This document shows positions 1 through 7,429 of a stretch of 64,000 nucleotides of DNA, piece by piece. The position numbers and the translations under genes are program-made. Positions within the stretch are counted from its first letter, which is position 1. The number at the start of each line of letters is the position of its first letter. This DNA comes from Bacteroidaceae bacterium (GTDB lineage Bacteria; Bacteroidota; Bacteroidia; Bacteroidales; Bacteroidaceae), in the NCBI GenBank assembly GCA_017445925.1, contig JAFSRW010000076.1:1-64000 (forward strand), read 5' to 3'. The notes beneath the pieces were generated by a model, which ran no database searches, was not told where the DNA came from, and worked only from the letters and a program-made list of their open reading frames with translations.

Positions 1-2283
1 GTGTTCTGCATCGTCGCTCTCGAAGTAGTATTCAGGATTGGCAATATATCCCCTTATGTCGCTTCCTAAAAGCATCCATGTCTTGATGTCCCCTATCTTC
101 CCGTTTACCACGCTGCTGGCATCCATAGCTGAGAAGGACAGTGATGTGTAGGGCGTGGATGTGATATCCATTGATACCTTGCCGCAAGGTAAGAGTTTTG
201 TTGTGGTGGTTTGGATTTGCAGAGAATCAGCATATTCCGGACAACGGAAGACAAAGCGGTCGGCCAAGGCTCCACCTTCAGTATCGAAGACAGTGACTTG
301 CGAAACGCCTTCAGGCAGGACATCGCGGGCAAGAGAGAAATGCTGGTAATCCTTTGCCTTGAACGTAGATGACGTCAGAATTTTCCCACTATGTATAAGT
401 GCATAGCCAAGCTCCTTATCCGAAAGACCTGAAGTTGCCCAAATATCCATTGTAAGACTGTCGTCGCTAAGGGCATCCACCCGCAGGGAAATGCCTTCGT
501 CCAGTGCCTGGGGAAGTGTGTATGAATGGGTATTCCCATTGATGTCAATCTCCACCGACTTATGGTCTGAAGAGTCAGGAATATCCACTACTCCGCGCTC
601 ACCTTTTATAATATATGCCACGCGGGCAGGGAGTCCCTTCACCAGATTTCCGCCTTCAGGATAGAAGGCACGTTTCTGCTCCTTTGCTGTTTCTGTGGCA
701 GTAAGGCGCGTCTCCGTGTCGAGGCGAGGCTTGTAGTCGCCTTCCTTCCTTGGCTCCCTGAATATGGGAATGATTCTCGAGAAGCAAGCGTTCTTGCTCC
801 AGTTGGTCATATAGCGGGTATAAGCCCTTAACTCATAAAAGCCTGTAGGCAGAACGGCATTGTCCAATGTAATACTGCCTGCACCTATGCCGTGTGTTAT
901 GTATAGTTTCTTGTTCGCCACAACATCGCCCTTTGGGCTTACCAGCTCAACGTGCAGGACGCTACTGAGACTGCCGCATTTTTCAGTATCAGTGCGCACC
1001 ACGTATGCCTTAAACCAGATAGTCTCGCCCTTGAAATACCCTGTGTTGTCAAGATGCAGATACACTTTCTCCTGCGGAAGGGCATTCTTCCATTTAGCTG
1101 TCTGTTGGGTATCATCTTCCTTCTCGGCCATAGCATAAAAACTGCCATTTGCCAAGGCGTTTTCGGCATCTGTGCGGGCCATGATGGAAGTGTATTTGTC
1201 CAAAGACGGATTATTCCCGACATCATCTATAGCAGAGACAAGATTATTACCTATTTCTATTGGCCAGTTTATGTTTTTCCTGATATCATATTCGGCCATA
1301 TTAATCATTACAGAGTGACAATTAATTTTGTTGGCATCAAGTGTGAATGTCATGTTATCCACTTCGGAGAACCCATTGCGCGTTGTGTAATTAACACGAA
1401 AATTTATGGCTGTACGTGAGGTTACGGATTCATCTTGGTCATAAACCCTTGCATTTGATATCAGCATCCCTTCAAAACAGACGAGTTCGCACGAGGAAGC
1501 CTTGACATATACCTTCCCACCAACCAGACTTGTATTGTTTTTAGGAACTAATTTTATGCATCTAAGCCCTTCTTCGTCATCATTCGTGTAAATTTCAGAG
1601 GAAATCTGGTAATTCTTTTTCAGCCACCCTGCTGTAACCCCTTTTCGTAAAGGAAATTCGTACCCTTGCCAGAAGTTATCGCCTCCCATAATAGGACCTA
1701 AGCAAAAGAGGTTGTGCAGATTGGTCCTACGCAAATTAGATGCATTTTGTCCTGCCGCCGAGATACTATAGTATAGCCCGCTGTAAAGCTTAAGTGCATG
1801 AAGAACACCTGCAGAACCTGCTTCCATGAACGATTCCACCATTTCATTACCATCACTGGTCTGTAGCGTGATACGTGAGAAGAAAGGTACTCTGTAATCT
1901 CTTTTTGTATTAGCCTCTTTATTCAGTTTCTTAGCCAATCGGACAAGAAGTAATTCGTCTGATTCCACACTTACCTCATGCAGGCCTTTCGTTAATGGTG
2001 TTAGTCTAATTGTTTCTGTCAACTCTGATTTCTGGAGTATGAGTGTTTTATATCCAATACAGGAGATTTTTACCTGTTCACCGTTTCCCATCTCCAGGAC
2101 GGCAACTCCCTCATCGTTTGTCCATGCCCCTCTGCCTTCGCTTACATACATAGATACTCCGGCAAGACTTTCCCCACTCTCTGCATCCACCACATGATAT
2201 TTGTCCTGTCCGTGTATGTTGGCAGATAAAAGAAGTAATAACAAAACGTAAAAGAATTTTAAAAAAGATGCGTGAGTTTTCAT
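1..2283 (-). CDS. Secreted carboxypeptidase-regulatory-like / MG2-like surface protein, 3' truncated
   Basis: The frame is open from an ATG at 2283 to the left edge (761 codons, no stop), so the C-terminus is missing. Residues 1-25 form a signal peptide. They are followed by a carboxypeptidase regulatory-like beta-sandwich (about 26-110), the usual N-terminal extension of Bacteroidetes surface proteins. Near residues 403-425 is EKVYLHLDNTGYFKGETIWF, a signature of large proteins related to alpha-2-macroglobulin MG2 domains that often carry a TonB-plug-like domain. Near the cut end is SDIRGYIANPEYYF, typical of the C-terminal part of this family, so probably only about 100 residues are lost. 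The substrate is unknown. A plus-strand reading frame at 952-1419 is its antisense shadow. Confidence 0.85.
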   Translation of the reverse strand, partial: MKTHASFLKFFYVLLLLLLSANIHGQDKYHVVDAESGESLAGVSMYVSEGRGAWTNDEGVAVLEMGNGEQVKISCIGYKTLILQKSELTETIRLTPLTKGLHEVSVESDELLLVRLAKKLNKEANTKRDYRVPFFSRITLQTSDGNEMVESFMEAGSAGVLHALKLYSGLYYSISAAGQNASNLRRTNLHNLFCLGPIMGGDNFWQGYEFPLRKGVTAGWLKKNYQISSEIYTNDDEEGLRCIKLVPKNNTSLVGGKVYVKASSCELVCFEGMLISNARVYDQDESVTSRTAINFRVNYTTRNGFSEVDNMTFTLDANKINCHSVMINMAEYDIRKNINWPIEIGNNLVSAIDDVGNNPSLDKYTSIMARTDAENALANGSFYAMAEKEDDTQQTAKWKNALPQEKVYLHLDNTGYFKGETIWFKAYVVRTDTEKCGSLSSVLHVELVSPKGDVVANKKLYITHGIGAGSITLDNAVLPTGFYELRAYTRYMTNWSKNACFSRIIPIFREPRKEGDYKPRLDTETRLTATETAKEQKRAFYPEGGNLVKGLPARVAYIIKGERGVVDIPDSSDHKSVEIDINGNTHSYTLPQALDEGISLRVDALSDDSLTMDIWATSGLSDKELGYALIHSGKILTSSTFKAKDYQHFSLARDVLPEGVSQVTVFDTEGGALADRFVFRCPEYADSLQIQTTTTKLLPCGKVSMDITSTPYTSLSFSAMDASSVVNGKIGDIKTWMLLGSDIRGYIANPEYYFESDDAEH

Positions 2284-2329
2284 ATACTTACCTATAAATC
2301 ATATGTAGTCACTACCAGAAATCATGTTG

Positions 2330-2337
2330 CAAAAATA
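2330..2337 (-). promoter_or_regulatory. -7 box for the gene at 1-2283
   Basis: On the minus strand this reads TATTTTTG, matching the Bacteroidetes -7 consensus TAnnTTTG, 47 bases before the ATG at 2283. Confidence 0.55.
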
Positions 2338-2539
2338 ACGAATTTCCCCAAACAAGCAAAGAAATTGGGTGTTTTTCTTTAGTTAATAACGATAAAGTTA
2401 ACGAAAAAGAAAACCAAAAAGATTGAAGATGTAAAAAGGAAGATGTATTAGGGATGATAAAGGAAGATGACATCACGTTGTGGTGTGTGTCTTGATAATA
2501 TTTTTCCTGTAATTACTTGTGCAATTCGAAATTATTTAT

Positions 2540-2547
2540 CACCTTTG
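2540..2547 (+). promoter_or_regulatory. Candidate -7 box of the APE-type cluster
   Basis: CACCTTTG has one mismatch to TAnnTTTG, with a TTG about 20 bases upstream. It lies 25 bases before the first gene of the cluster and is the only reasonable box in the divergent gap 2284-2572. Confidence 0.4.
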
Positions 2548-2572
2548 CACGATAATTTAGAAGGAACAAAAT

Positions 2573-3676
2573 ATGGAACTGAGTTCAGCATTAAAGAAAA
2601 AATATACCAGCGAGCAATTATCTGCTCAGGAAGCACAGCGACTGGCGGAGTTTATTGCCTGGGGACCTGCTGTATTCCAAGCTTCCAGGCTGATGATTAA
2701 GTTCGGCATTCTGGATATGCTGCGAGATGCCGACGAGGGATTGACACGTGAGGAAATAGCAAGCAAGACTCAGCTATCGGACTATGCTGTAAAATGCCTG
2801 TTGGAGGCATCTTTGAGCATTGGAACCGTATTGGTTGACCCTGAATCGGACAGGTACACCATCAGCAAAACGGGTTGGTTCCTGCTGACAGATCAGGCCA
2901 CAAGGGTGAATATAGACTTCAACCATGATGTGAACTATCAGGGATGGTTTCGTCTGGAGGAATCGCTCCTCAGCGGTAAGCCGGAGGGACTGAAACACTT
3001 TGGCCCCTGGCCTACCATCTACGAGGGTCTGAGTTCCTTGCCCAACCAAGTACAGCAGTCGTGGTTCGGGTTCGACCATTTCTATAGCGATTCGTCCTTC
3101 CCAGAGGCTCTGGATATTATCTTCAAAGAACATAAAACACGCTCGCTCTACGATGTGGGCGGCAATACAGGCAAGTGGGCCCTGCAATGTGTAGCGTTCG
3201 ATAAGGAAGTGGAGGTGACCGTTCTGGACCTTCCTCAACAGATAAAGATGATGAAGGAGAATATAGCAGGCAAGCCTGGTGCTGAGCGCATAAAGGGTTA
3301 TGGTATAGACTTGCTTCATCCTGAAGCCTCCTTCCCTAAGCGTGAGGGAGGACTGGATGCCATCTGGATGTCACAGTTCCTGGATTGTTTTTCAATGTCA
3401 CAGATTGTAAGCATACTAAGGAGGGCTAAAACGGCAATGACGGCTGACACCCGCCTGTATATTATGGAAACGCTGTGGGATCGCCAGCGATTTGAGCCGG
3501 CAACCTTCTGTCTGACAATGACGAGCCTGTACTTTGCTGCCCTGGCAAATGGCAACAGCAAGATGTACAATACCGCCGACTTGCAGCAGTGCATAACAGA
3601 AGCCGGGCTGCAAATAGAAAAAATCTATGACGGGTTGGGGCAAGGACACTGCGTGCTTAAAGTGAAGACCCCCTAA
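2573..3676 (+). CDS. SAM-dependent O-methyltransferase of the APE-type cluster
   Basis: A 367-residue protein with an N-terminal winged-helix dimerisation region (about 20-110) and a Rossmann methyltransferase domain. The SAM-binding loop is LYDVGGNTGKW (about 191-201), and the acidic residue after the second strand is seen in VTVLDLP. This is the architecture of multidomain O-methyltransferases. As the first gene of the cluster it probably methylates the aryl head group; that role is inferred from context. The last codons and the TAA lie inside a C-rich hairpin repeat (3667-3693), so the native C-terminus has been replaced or extended by repeat sequence (VKTP then stop). Confidence 0.85.
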   Translation: MELSSALKKKYTSEQLSAQEAQRLAEFIAWGPAVFQASRLMIKFGILDMLRDADEGLTREEIASKTQLSDYAVKCLLEASLSIGTVLVDPESDRYTISKTGWFLLTDQATRVNIDFNHDVNYQGWFRLEESLLSGKPEGLKHFGPWPTIYEGLSSLPNQVQQSWFGFDHFYSDSSFPEALDIIFKEHKTRSLYDVGGNTGKWALQCVAFDKEVEVTVLDLPQQIKMMKENIAGKPGAERIKGYGIDLLHPEASFPKREGGLDAIWMSQFLDCFSMSQIVSILRRAKTAMTADTRLYIMETLWDRQRFEPATFCLTMTSLYFAALANGNSKMYNTADLQQCITEAGLQIEKIYDGLGQGHCVLKVKTP

Positions 3677-3693
3677 CCCCCTTTAGGGGGAAT
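3667..3693 (+). repeat. C-rich hairpin repeat, copy 1
   Basis: CCCCCTAA, five C, then TTTAGGGGG. It can fold as two alternative stems. It contains the stop codon of the methyltransferase gene. Near-identical copies lie at 4641-4665, 5154-5180 and, inverted, 36616-36641, always at a gene 3' end, so it may act as a terminator. Confidence 0.8.
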
Positions 3694-3697
3694 AAAC

Positions 3698-3725
3698 TTT
3701 GGCTATTGGCCATTGGCCTTTGGCT
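3698..3725 (+). repeat. Heptanucleotide array (TTTGGCT/ATTGGCC)
   Basis: Four exact 7-base units, TTTGGCT and ATTGGCC words in the order A-B-B-A, in the gap between the methyltransferase and acyltransferase genes. The same word family returns at 53837-53892. Confidence 0.85.
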
Positions 3726-3742
3726 ATAAGACTCTTAAACGG

Positions 3743-3763
3743 TAAACAGTAAACAGTAAACAA
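3743..3763 (+). repeat. Heptanucleotide array (TAAACAG)
   Basis: Two TAAACAG units and one TAAACAA. The last base is the A of the acyltransferase start codon. Confidence 0.75.
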
Positions 3764-4635
3764 TGAAAGAAAGGGAGTGGGCAGGTACTACATACGGTAA
3801 TGCGTGGATGCATAAATGGCTGATACGCTTGCTGAGGTATACGGATGTTAGAATTCTGTATGCCTTCACCTCCGTATTCGTTATTCCCGTCTGCCTACTG
3901 ATAAACCCCAGCGCTGGCATTACCTATCGGTTCTATAGGAATCGGATGGGATTCGGTCGACTTAAATCAGCCCTCAAAACCTACCAGAACCACTGTCTGT
4001 TTGGGCAGGTGGTGATAGATAAGTTTGCCATGTATGCAGGCAAGAAATTCCGGATAGAAATAGAGGGATTGGAACATTATCAGGAACTTACCACTAGGGA
4101 AGAAAGCTTTATCCAACTGAGTTCCCACATGGGCAATTACGAGATTGCAGGCTATACACTTCCGCAGGATAAGAAAACGCTGAATGCCCTGGTATTCTTT
4201 GGCGAAAAAGAATCTGTGATGACCAACAGAGCCCGACTCTTTTCCGGCACCAATATAAAGATGATACCCATCAGACCTGATATGGGGCATCTGTTTGAGA
4301 TAGATCAGGCATTACAGCGCGGAGAAACTGTAAGTATGCCTGCCGACCGCATTTTTGGTTCTCAGAAGAAACTGCAAATGCCCTTTTTGGGACAAGTGGC
4401 CAACTTCCCTTATGGCCCCTTCAGCATAGCTACCATGAGAGGGCTACAAGTGCTGGCTGTTCATGTGATGAAGGAGAAGAGCCGTACCTATAAGATATAT
4501 GCTACTCCTCTGCTATACAACCTGGAAGCCCCTCGCCAAGAGCAAATAAAGGAGCTGGCCGAGAAATATGTAACTGAATTAGAAAGGATGGTAAACCTCT
4601 ACCCTACCCAATGGTATAACTACTTTGAATTTTGA
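3763..4635 (+). CDS. LpxL/HtrB-like lysophospholipid acyltransferase of the APE-type cluster
   Basis: A 290-residue protein of the lauroyl/myristoyl acyltransferase fold. The catalytic HX4E motif is HMGNYE (His122, Glu127). The N-terminus has a hydrophobic segment (about 28-50) consistent with inner-membrane association. APE clusters usually encode such an acyltransferase, thought to attach the polyene chain to a lipid or glycolipid anchor. It follows a C-rich hairpin and two heptad arrays. The last residues (YFEF) are encoded by TTTGAA words that continue as an array after the stop. Confidence 0.85.
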   Translation: MKEREWAGTTYGNAWMHKWLIRLLRYTDVRILYAFTSVFVIPVCLLINPSAGITYRFYRNRMGFGRLKSALKTYQNHCLFGQVVIDKFAMYAGKKFRIEIEGLEHYQELTTREESFIQLSSHMGNYEIAGYTLPQDKKTLNALVFFGEKESVMTNRARLFSGTNIKMIPIRPDMGHLFEIDQALQRGETVSMPADRIFGSQKKLQMPFLGQVANFPYGPFSIATMRGLQVLAVHVMKEKSRTYKIYATPLLYNLEAPRQEQIKELAEKYVTELERMVNLYPTQWYNYFEF

Positions 4636-4640
4636 AACAG

Positions 4641-4665
4641 AACCCCTAGCCCCCTTTAGGGGGAA
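4641..4665 (+). repeat. C-rich hairpin repeat, copy 2
   Basis: Slightly diverged copy of the element at 3667, starting 5 bases after the acyltransferase stop codon. Confidence 0.8.
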
Positions 4666-4673
4666 TGAGAATC

Positions 4674-4701
4674 GAATTTTGAATTTTGAATTTTGAATTA
4701 T
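4674..4701 (+). repeat. Heptanucleotide array (GAATTTT)
   Basis: Three perfect GAATTTT units and one GAATTAT, ending just before the start of the dehydratase gene at 4707. Confidence 0.85.
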
Positions 4702-4706
4702 AAATA

Positions 4707-5153
4707 ATGCATGGTGAATTAGTTAATCCAACTGACGAATTTGTACAAGGCATAGACATACATAGCCTGCTGCCCCAGCAGGAACCATTTGTGCTGATAG
4801 ATAAGATGATGCATTTTAGCACAGATAAGGTGCTGACTCAGCATTGTATCAGGGAGGATTGTATATTCGTTAACCAAGATACTCTTTCGGCAAACGGCCT
4901 GCTGGAAAATATAGCCCAGACATGTGCTGCAAGAATAGGTTTTATCTGCAGATACATCTTTAATAACGACATCAAACCCGGTGTGATAGGCGCCATCCGG
5001 AATGCAGAAATTATCAGTTTGCCCAAAGTGGGAGACACCATCACTACTGAGGTTGTTATCAGAGAAGAGGCTTTTGGGATGTCGTTGGCTGAAGCTTCCG
5101 TGAAACTGGGAGATAAAACCATAGCAACTACGGAAATCAAGATAGCAATATAA
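4707..5153 (+). CDS. Hotdog-fold 3-hydroxyacyl-ACP dehydratase (ApeP-like)
   Basis: A 148-residue hotdog protein. The N-terminal part has the LLPQQEPFVLIDKMMHF pattern seen in ApeP/FabZ-related dehydratases of polyene clusters, and NGLLENIAQTCAARIG forms the central hot-dog helix. Expected role: dehydration of 3-hydroxyacyl-ACP to leave conjugated trans double bonds. A second, smaller hotdog protein is at 10108-10473, matching the usual ApeI/ApeP pair. The stop codon is directly followed by a C-rich hairpin. Confidence 0.8.
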   Translation: MHGELVNPTDEFVQGIDIHSLLPQQEPFVLIDKMMHFSTDKVLTQHCIREDCIFVNQDTLSANGLLENIAQTCAARIGFICRYIFNNDIKPGVIGAIRNAEIISLPKVGDTITTEVVIREEAFGMSLAEASVKLGDKTIATTEIKIAI

Positions 5154-5180
5154 GACCCCCTAACCCCTTTTAGGGGGAAT
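5154..5180 (+). repeat. C-rich hairpin repeat, copy 3
   Basis: Copy of the element at 3667, abutting the stop codon of the dehydratase gene and running straight into the next heptad array. Confidence 0.8.
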
Positions 5181-5208
5181 GAAGAGTGAAGAATGAAGAG
5201 CGAAGAAT
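5181..5208 (+). repeat. Heptanucleotide array (GAAGAGT/GAAGAAT)
   Basis: Four 7-base units, the last overlapping the ATG at 5207. If translation began at the upstream GTG at 5186, the array would encode the first seven residues of the ketosynthase. Confidence 0.85.
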
Positions 5209-7081
5209 GGCAACAATAATAGCAGATAATATCATATCACCATTGGGTAATACTACCCAAGCCAATTACCAGGCAGTAAAAGCTGGTAAGTCTGCTTTGT
5301 GCCAATATGATCCTGAATTAGGAATTAAGAGAGAAGAATTAGGAATTAATGTGCCTTTCCCTTTCACCGCTTCGTTATTCACACAGGAACAAATAAATGA
5401 AATCTCCATTGACGGATATACTCTGTTTGAAAGTTTGGCCATCAACTCCATCAGAAAAGCGTTGGAGGAATGCCAGATTCCTATCAACGAACGGACTTGC
5501 CTTGTGATTAGCTCCACCAAACTGGGAGGTGTTCAAGGAGTTCAAAGGGTTCAAGGAGTTCAAGAGGTTCAAGGAGTTCAAAGGGTTCAAAGCGTTCAAG
5601 AGATTGCACATGCCGTTGGAATCACCACTACTCCAATTATAGTCTGCAATGCCTGCATCTCTGGCGTATCTGCGTTGATATTAGGAACCCGTCTGATAGA
5701 AATGCAACAGTACGACTATGTTATTGTATGCGGCATTGACGTGCAGAGCACCTTCATCATCTCTGGGTTCCAATCGTTAAAGGCTCTTTCCGAAACACCT
5801 TGTCGCCCCTTCGATATAGACAGGACAGGGCTTAATCTGGGGGAGGCTGCTGCTACAGTAATCCTGAGCAAGGATGAGAAAGCTGGCAGTTGGCACATCA
5901 CAAATGCTGCCATCCGGAACGATGCATTTCATATCAGCAGCCCTTCACCCAAAGCCGACGGATGCCTGATGGCCATAGAAACAGCCATGAAAGGACAGAA
6001 CGCCACAGAACTGGCCCTCGTCAATGCTCACGGAACAGCTACATTGTATAACGACCAAATGGAAGCGCGTGGCCTCAGCAGAGCTGGACTTGCCGACATC
6101 CCTACCAATGCCCTAAAGGGTTATTATGGGCACACCATGGGAGCTGCTGGCATACTGGAAACCATCATTACCATTCACAGCCTTGACGACCACACCATCA
6201 TAGGAACCAAGGGATATAACGAGTTGGGAGTAAGCGGCAACATTAACATTGTCAAAGAGAATACTCCAATACGAGAGGTTCAAGGAGTTCAAGAGGTTCA
6301 AGGGGTTCAAAAGGTTCAAGGAGTTCAAAAGACGGATTTCCTGAAGATTATCTCGGGCTTTGGTGGTTGCAATGCAGCAATTTATGTGAGCAAAAAAGGA
6401 CCTACACCCAAGTCTTCCTGTGAAAGGAGGTGGAAAACTTCTCACAGCATTGTTATTACGCCACAGAAGGTTGTCTTAGATAATGAAATTATAGTTACCC
6501 ATGAGGTTCTCCCAATTAAGGAGGAACGAAAAGAGGAGATGCTAACCTTTCTTTATAAAACAAGAATAAACAATTACCCCAAGTTCTATAAAATGGATGC
6601 GCTGGCTCGCCTTGGCTTTATTGCAACGGAACTATTGTTACAGAAAGAGAGAGAGACAGAAGGCGAACTGAACCGACAAGACAGAGCCGTTATCTTCTTC
6701 AACCAGTCGTCCTCGGAACATGCCGACAAAGTATTTCTCTCCTCTATTTCAGACCCAGAGAACTTTTTCCCCTCTCCATCGGCATTTGTCTATACCTTGC
6801 CCAACATAGTAAACGGCGAGATAGCTATCCGAAATAATTATCGTGGTGAGACCGCGTTCTACATTCTACCCAAGAAAGATGATGACATCATAAGAATGAT
6901 AACACAAGCCACCTTGTTAGATGGATACCACAAAAGTATCATAACCGGTTGGTTGGAATACAAAAGCGAGAGCGATTTCCTTGCCGAATTGACCATAGTT
7001 ATAGGTTATAGGTTAGAGAATAAACAAAAAACAAAAATAAAAACTATTGTGCCCGACGATTCTGTCGTCGGGATACGGTAA
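5207..7081 (+). CDS. Beta-ketoacyl synthase with C-terminal extra domain (APE elongation)
   Basis: The ATG at 5207 is preferred because MATIIADNIISPLG is the normal family N-terminus; the longer reading from GTG 5186 only adds array-encoded residues. The 624-residue product has a ketosynthase domain with an intact triad: Cys150 (NACISG), His275 (NAHGTA) and His309 (YYGHTMG). A further 200 residues resemble a degenerate ketosynthase N-terminal domain. The gene carries a heptad array at 5315-5349, two nonamer arrays at 5531-5602 and 6278-6331 encoding VQG/VQR-type repeats, another heptad run at 6994-7021, and a perfect hairpin encoding its last residues. It should extend the polyene on the ACP, perhaps with the ketosynthase at 7427. 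Confidence 0.9.
   Translation: MATIIADNIISPLGNTTQANYQAVKAGKSALCQYDPELGIKREELGINVPFPFTASLFTQEQINEISIDGYTLFESLAINSIRKALEECQIPINERTCLVISSTKLGGVQGVQRVQGVQEVQGVQRVQSVQEIAHAVGITTTPIIVCNACISGVSALILGTRLIEMQQYDYVIVCGIDVQSTFIISGFQSLKALSETPCRPFDIDRTGLNLGEAAATVILSKDEKAGSWHITNAAIRNDAFHISSPSPKADGCLMAIETAMKGQNATELALVNAHGTATLYNDQMEARGLSRAGLADIPTNALKGYYGHTMGAAGILETIITIHSLDDHTIIGTKGYNELGVSGNINIVKENTPIREVQGVQEVQGVQKVQGVQKTDFLKIISGFGGCNAAIYVSKKGPTPKSSCERRWKTSHSIVITPQKVVLDNEIIVTHEVLPIKEERKEEMLTFLYKTRINNYPKFYKMDALARLGFIATELLLQKERETEGELNRQDRAVIFFNQSSSEHADKVFLSSISDPENFFPSPSAFVYTLPNIVNGEIAIRNNYRGETAFYILPKKDDDIIRMITQATLLDGYHKSIITGWLEYKSESDFLAELTIVIGYRLENKQKTKIKTIVPDDSVVGIR
5315..5349 (+). repeat. In-frame heptanucleotide array (GAATTAG/GAATTAA)
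   Basis: Five 7-base units inside the first ketosynthase gene, encoding PELGIKR and EELGINV one after the other. Unit order is A-B-C-A-B. Confidence 0.85.
5531..5602 (+). repeat. In-frame nonanucleotide array, block 1 (GTTCAAGGA type)
   Basis: Eight 9-base units GTTCAA plus GGA, AGG, GAG or AGC. They encode a Val-Gln-X tripeptide run between the N-terminal ketosynthase lobe and the active-site cysteine. Confidence 0.95.
6278..6331 (+). repeat. In-frame nonanucleotide array, block 2 (GTTCAAGGA type)
   Basis: Six 9-base units of the same GTTCAA family, 675 bases after block 1 in the same gene, encoding another Val-Gln-X run near the end of the ketosynthase fold. Confidence 0.95.
6994..7021 (+). 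repeat. Short heptanucleotide array (ATAGGTT)
   Basis: CATAGTT, two ATAGGTT, then a degenerate unit, in frame near the 3' end of the first ketosynthase gene. Confidence 0.6.
7052..7072 (+). repeat. Perfect 8-bp hairpin inside ketosynthase 3' end
   Basis: CCCGACGA and TCGTCGGG around a five-base loop. It encodes the final PDDSVVG residues and is followed at once by TAAACAG-like words, so the protein C-terminus looks repeat-derived. Confidence 0.75.
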
Positions 7082-7098
7082 ACAGTAAACTAAACAAA
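7078..7098 (+). repeat. Short heptanucleotide run (GTAAACA/GTAAACT)
   Basis: Two to three 7-base units containing the ketosynthase stop codon and ending just before the ACP start. Confidence 0.5.
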
Positions 7099-7099
7099 T

Positions 7100-7360
7100 A
7101 TGAACGAACTGATTTTAGAACTGAAAGAAGAAATAATTAAAGTACTTAATCTGGAGGATATAACCCCTGAGGATATTGACCCCAAGGCCCCATTATTTGG
7201 AGCTGGTGGATTGGGATTAGATTCCATTGATGCGCTGGAATTGATTGTTCTGTTAGAGAAACGCTACGGCATTCGTCTGGCAAGTGCTGCTGAGGGAAAA
7301 ACTATCTTTACCAGCGTAGAGAACATTTCAAAATATGTGAGTGAAAATAGAAAACGATAA
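7100..7360 (+). CDS. Acyl carrier protein 1 of the APE-type cluster
   Basis: An 86-residue acidic four-helix carrier protein. The phosphopantetheine site is GLGLDSIDAL with Ser42. It would carry the growing polyene between the ketosynthases at 5207 and 7427, the ketoreductase and the two hotdog dehydratases. A second carrier lies at 15302. The last Arg codon and the stop lie in a hexanucleotide CGTTAA array. Confidence 0.92.
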   Translation: MNELILELKEEIIKVLNLEDITPEDIDPKAPLFGAGGLGLDSIDALELIVLLEKRYGIRLASAAEGKTIFTSVENISKYVSENRKR

Positions 7361-7378
7361 CGTTAACGTTAACGATAA
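7355..7378 (+). repeat. Hexanucleotide array (CGATAA/CGTTAA)
   Basis: Four 6-base units in the order CGATAA, CGTTAA, CGTTAA, CGATAA. The first holds the last codon and the stop of the ACP gene. Confidence 0.8.
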
Positions 7379-7389
7379 CAATTATAAAT

Positions 7390-7429
7390 CTATTAAACTA
7401 TTAAGCTATTAAGCTACTAAACTAATATG
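7390..7429 (+). repeat. Octanucleotide array (CTATTAAA/CTATTAAG)
   Basis: Five 8-base units, the last degenerating into the ATG at 7427 of the second ketosynthase gene. Confidence 0.85.

Noticed and set aside
952-1419. Plus-strand 155-residue open frame
   Set aside because: Antisense to the large minus-strand protein at 1-2283, which has clear family motifs; no promoter or recognisable domain.
5531-5602. CRISPR-like array
   Set aside because: Units are 9 bases with no spacers and stay in frame within a ketosynthase; no cas genes in the window.
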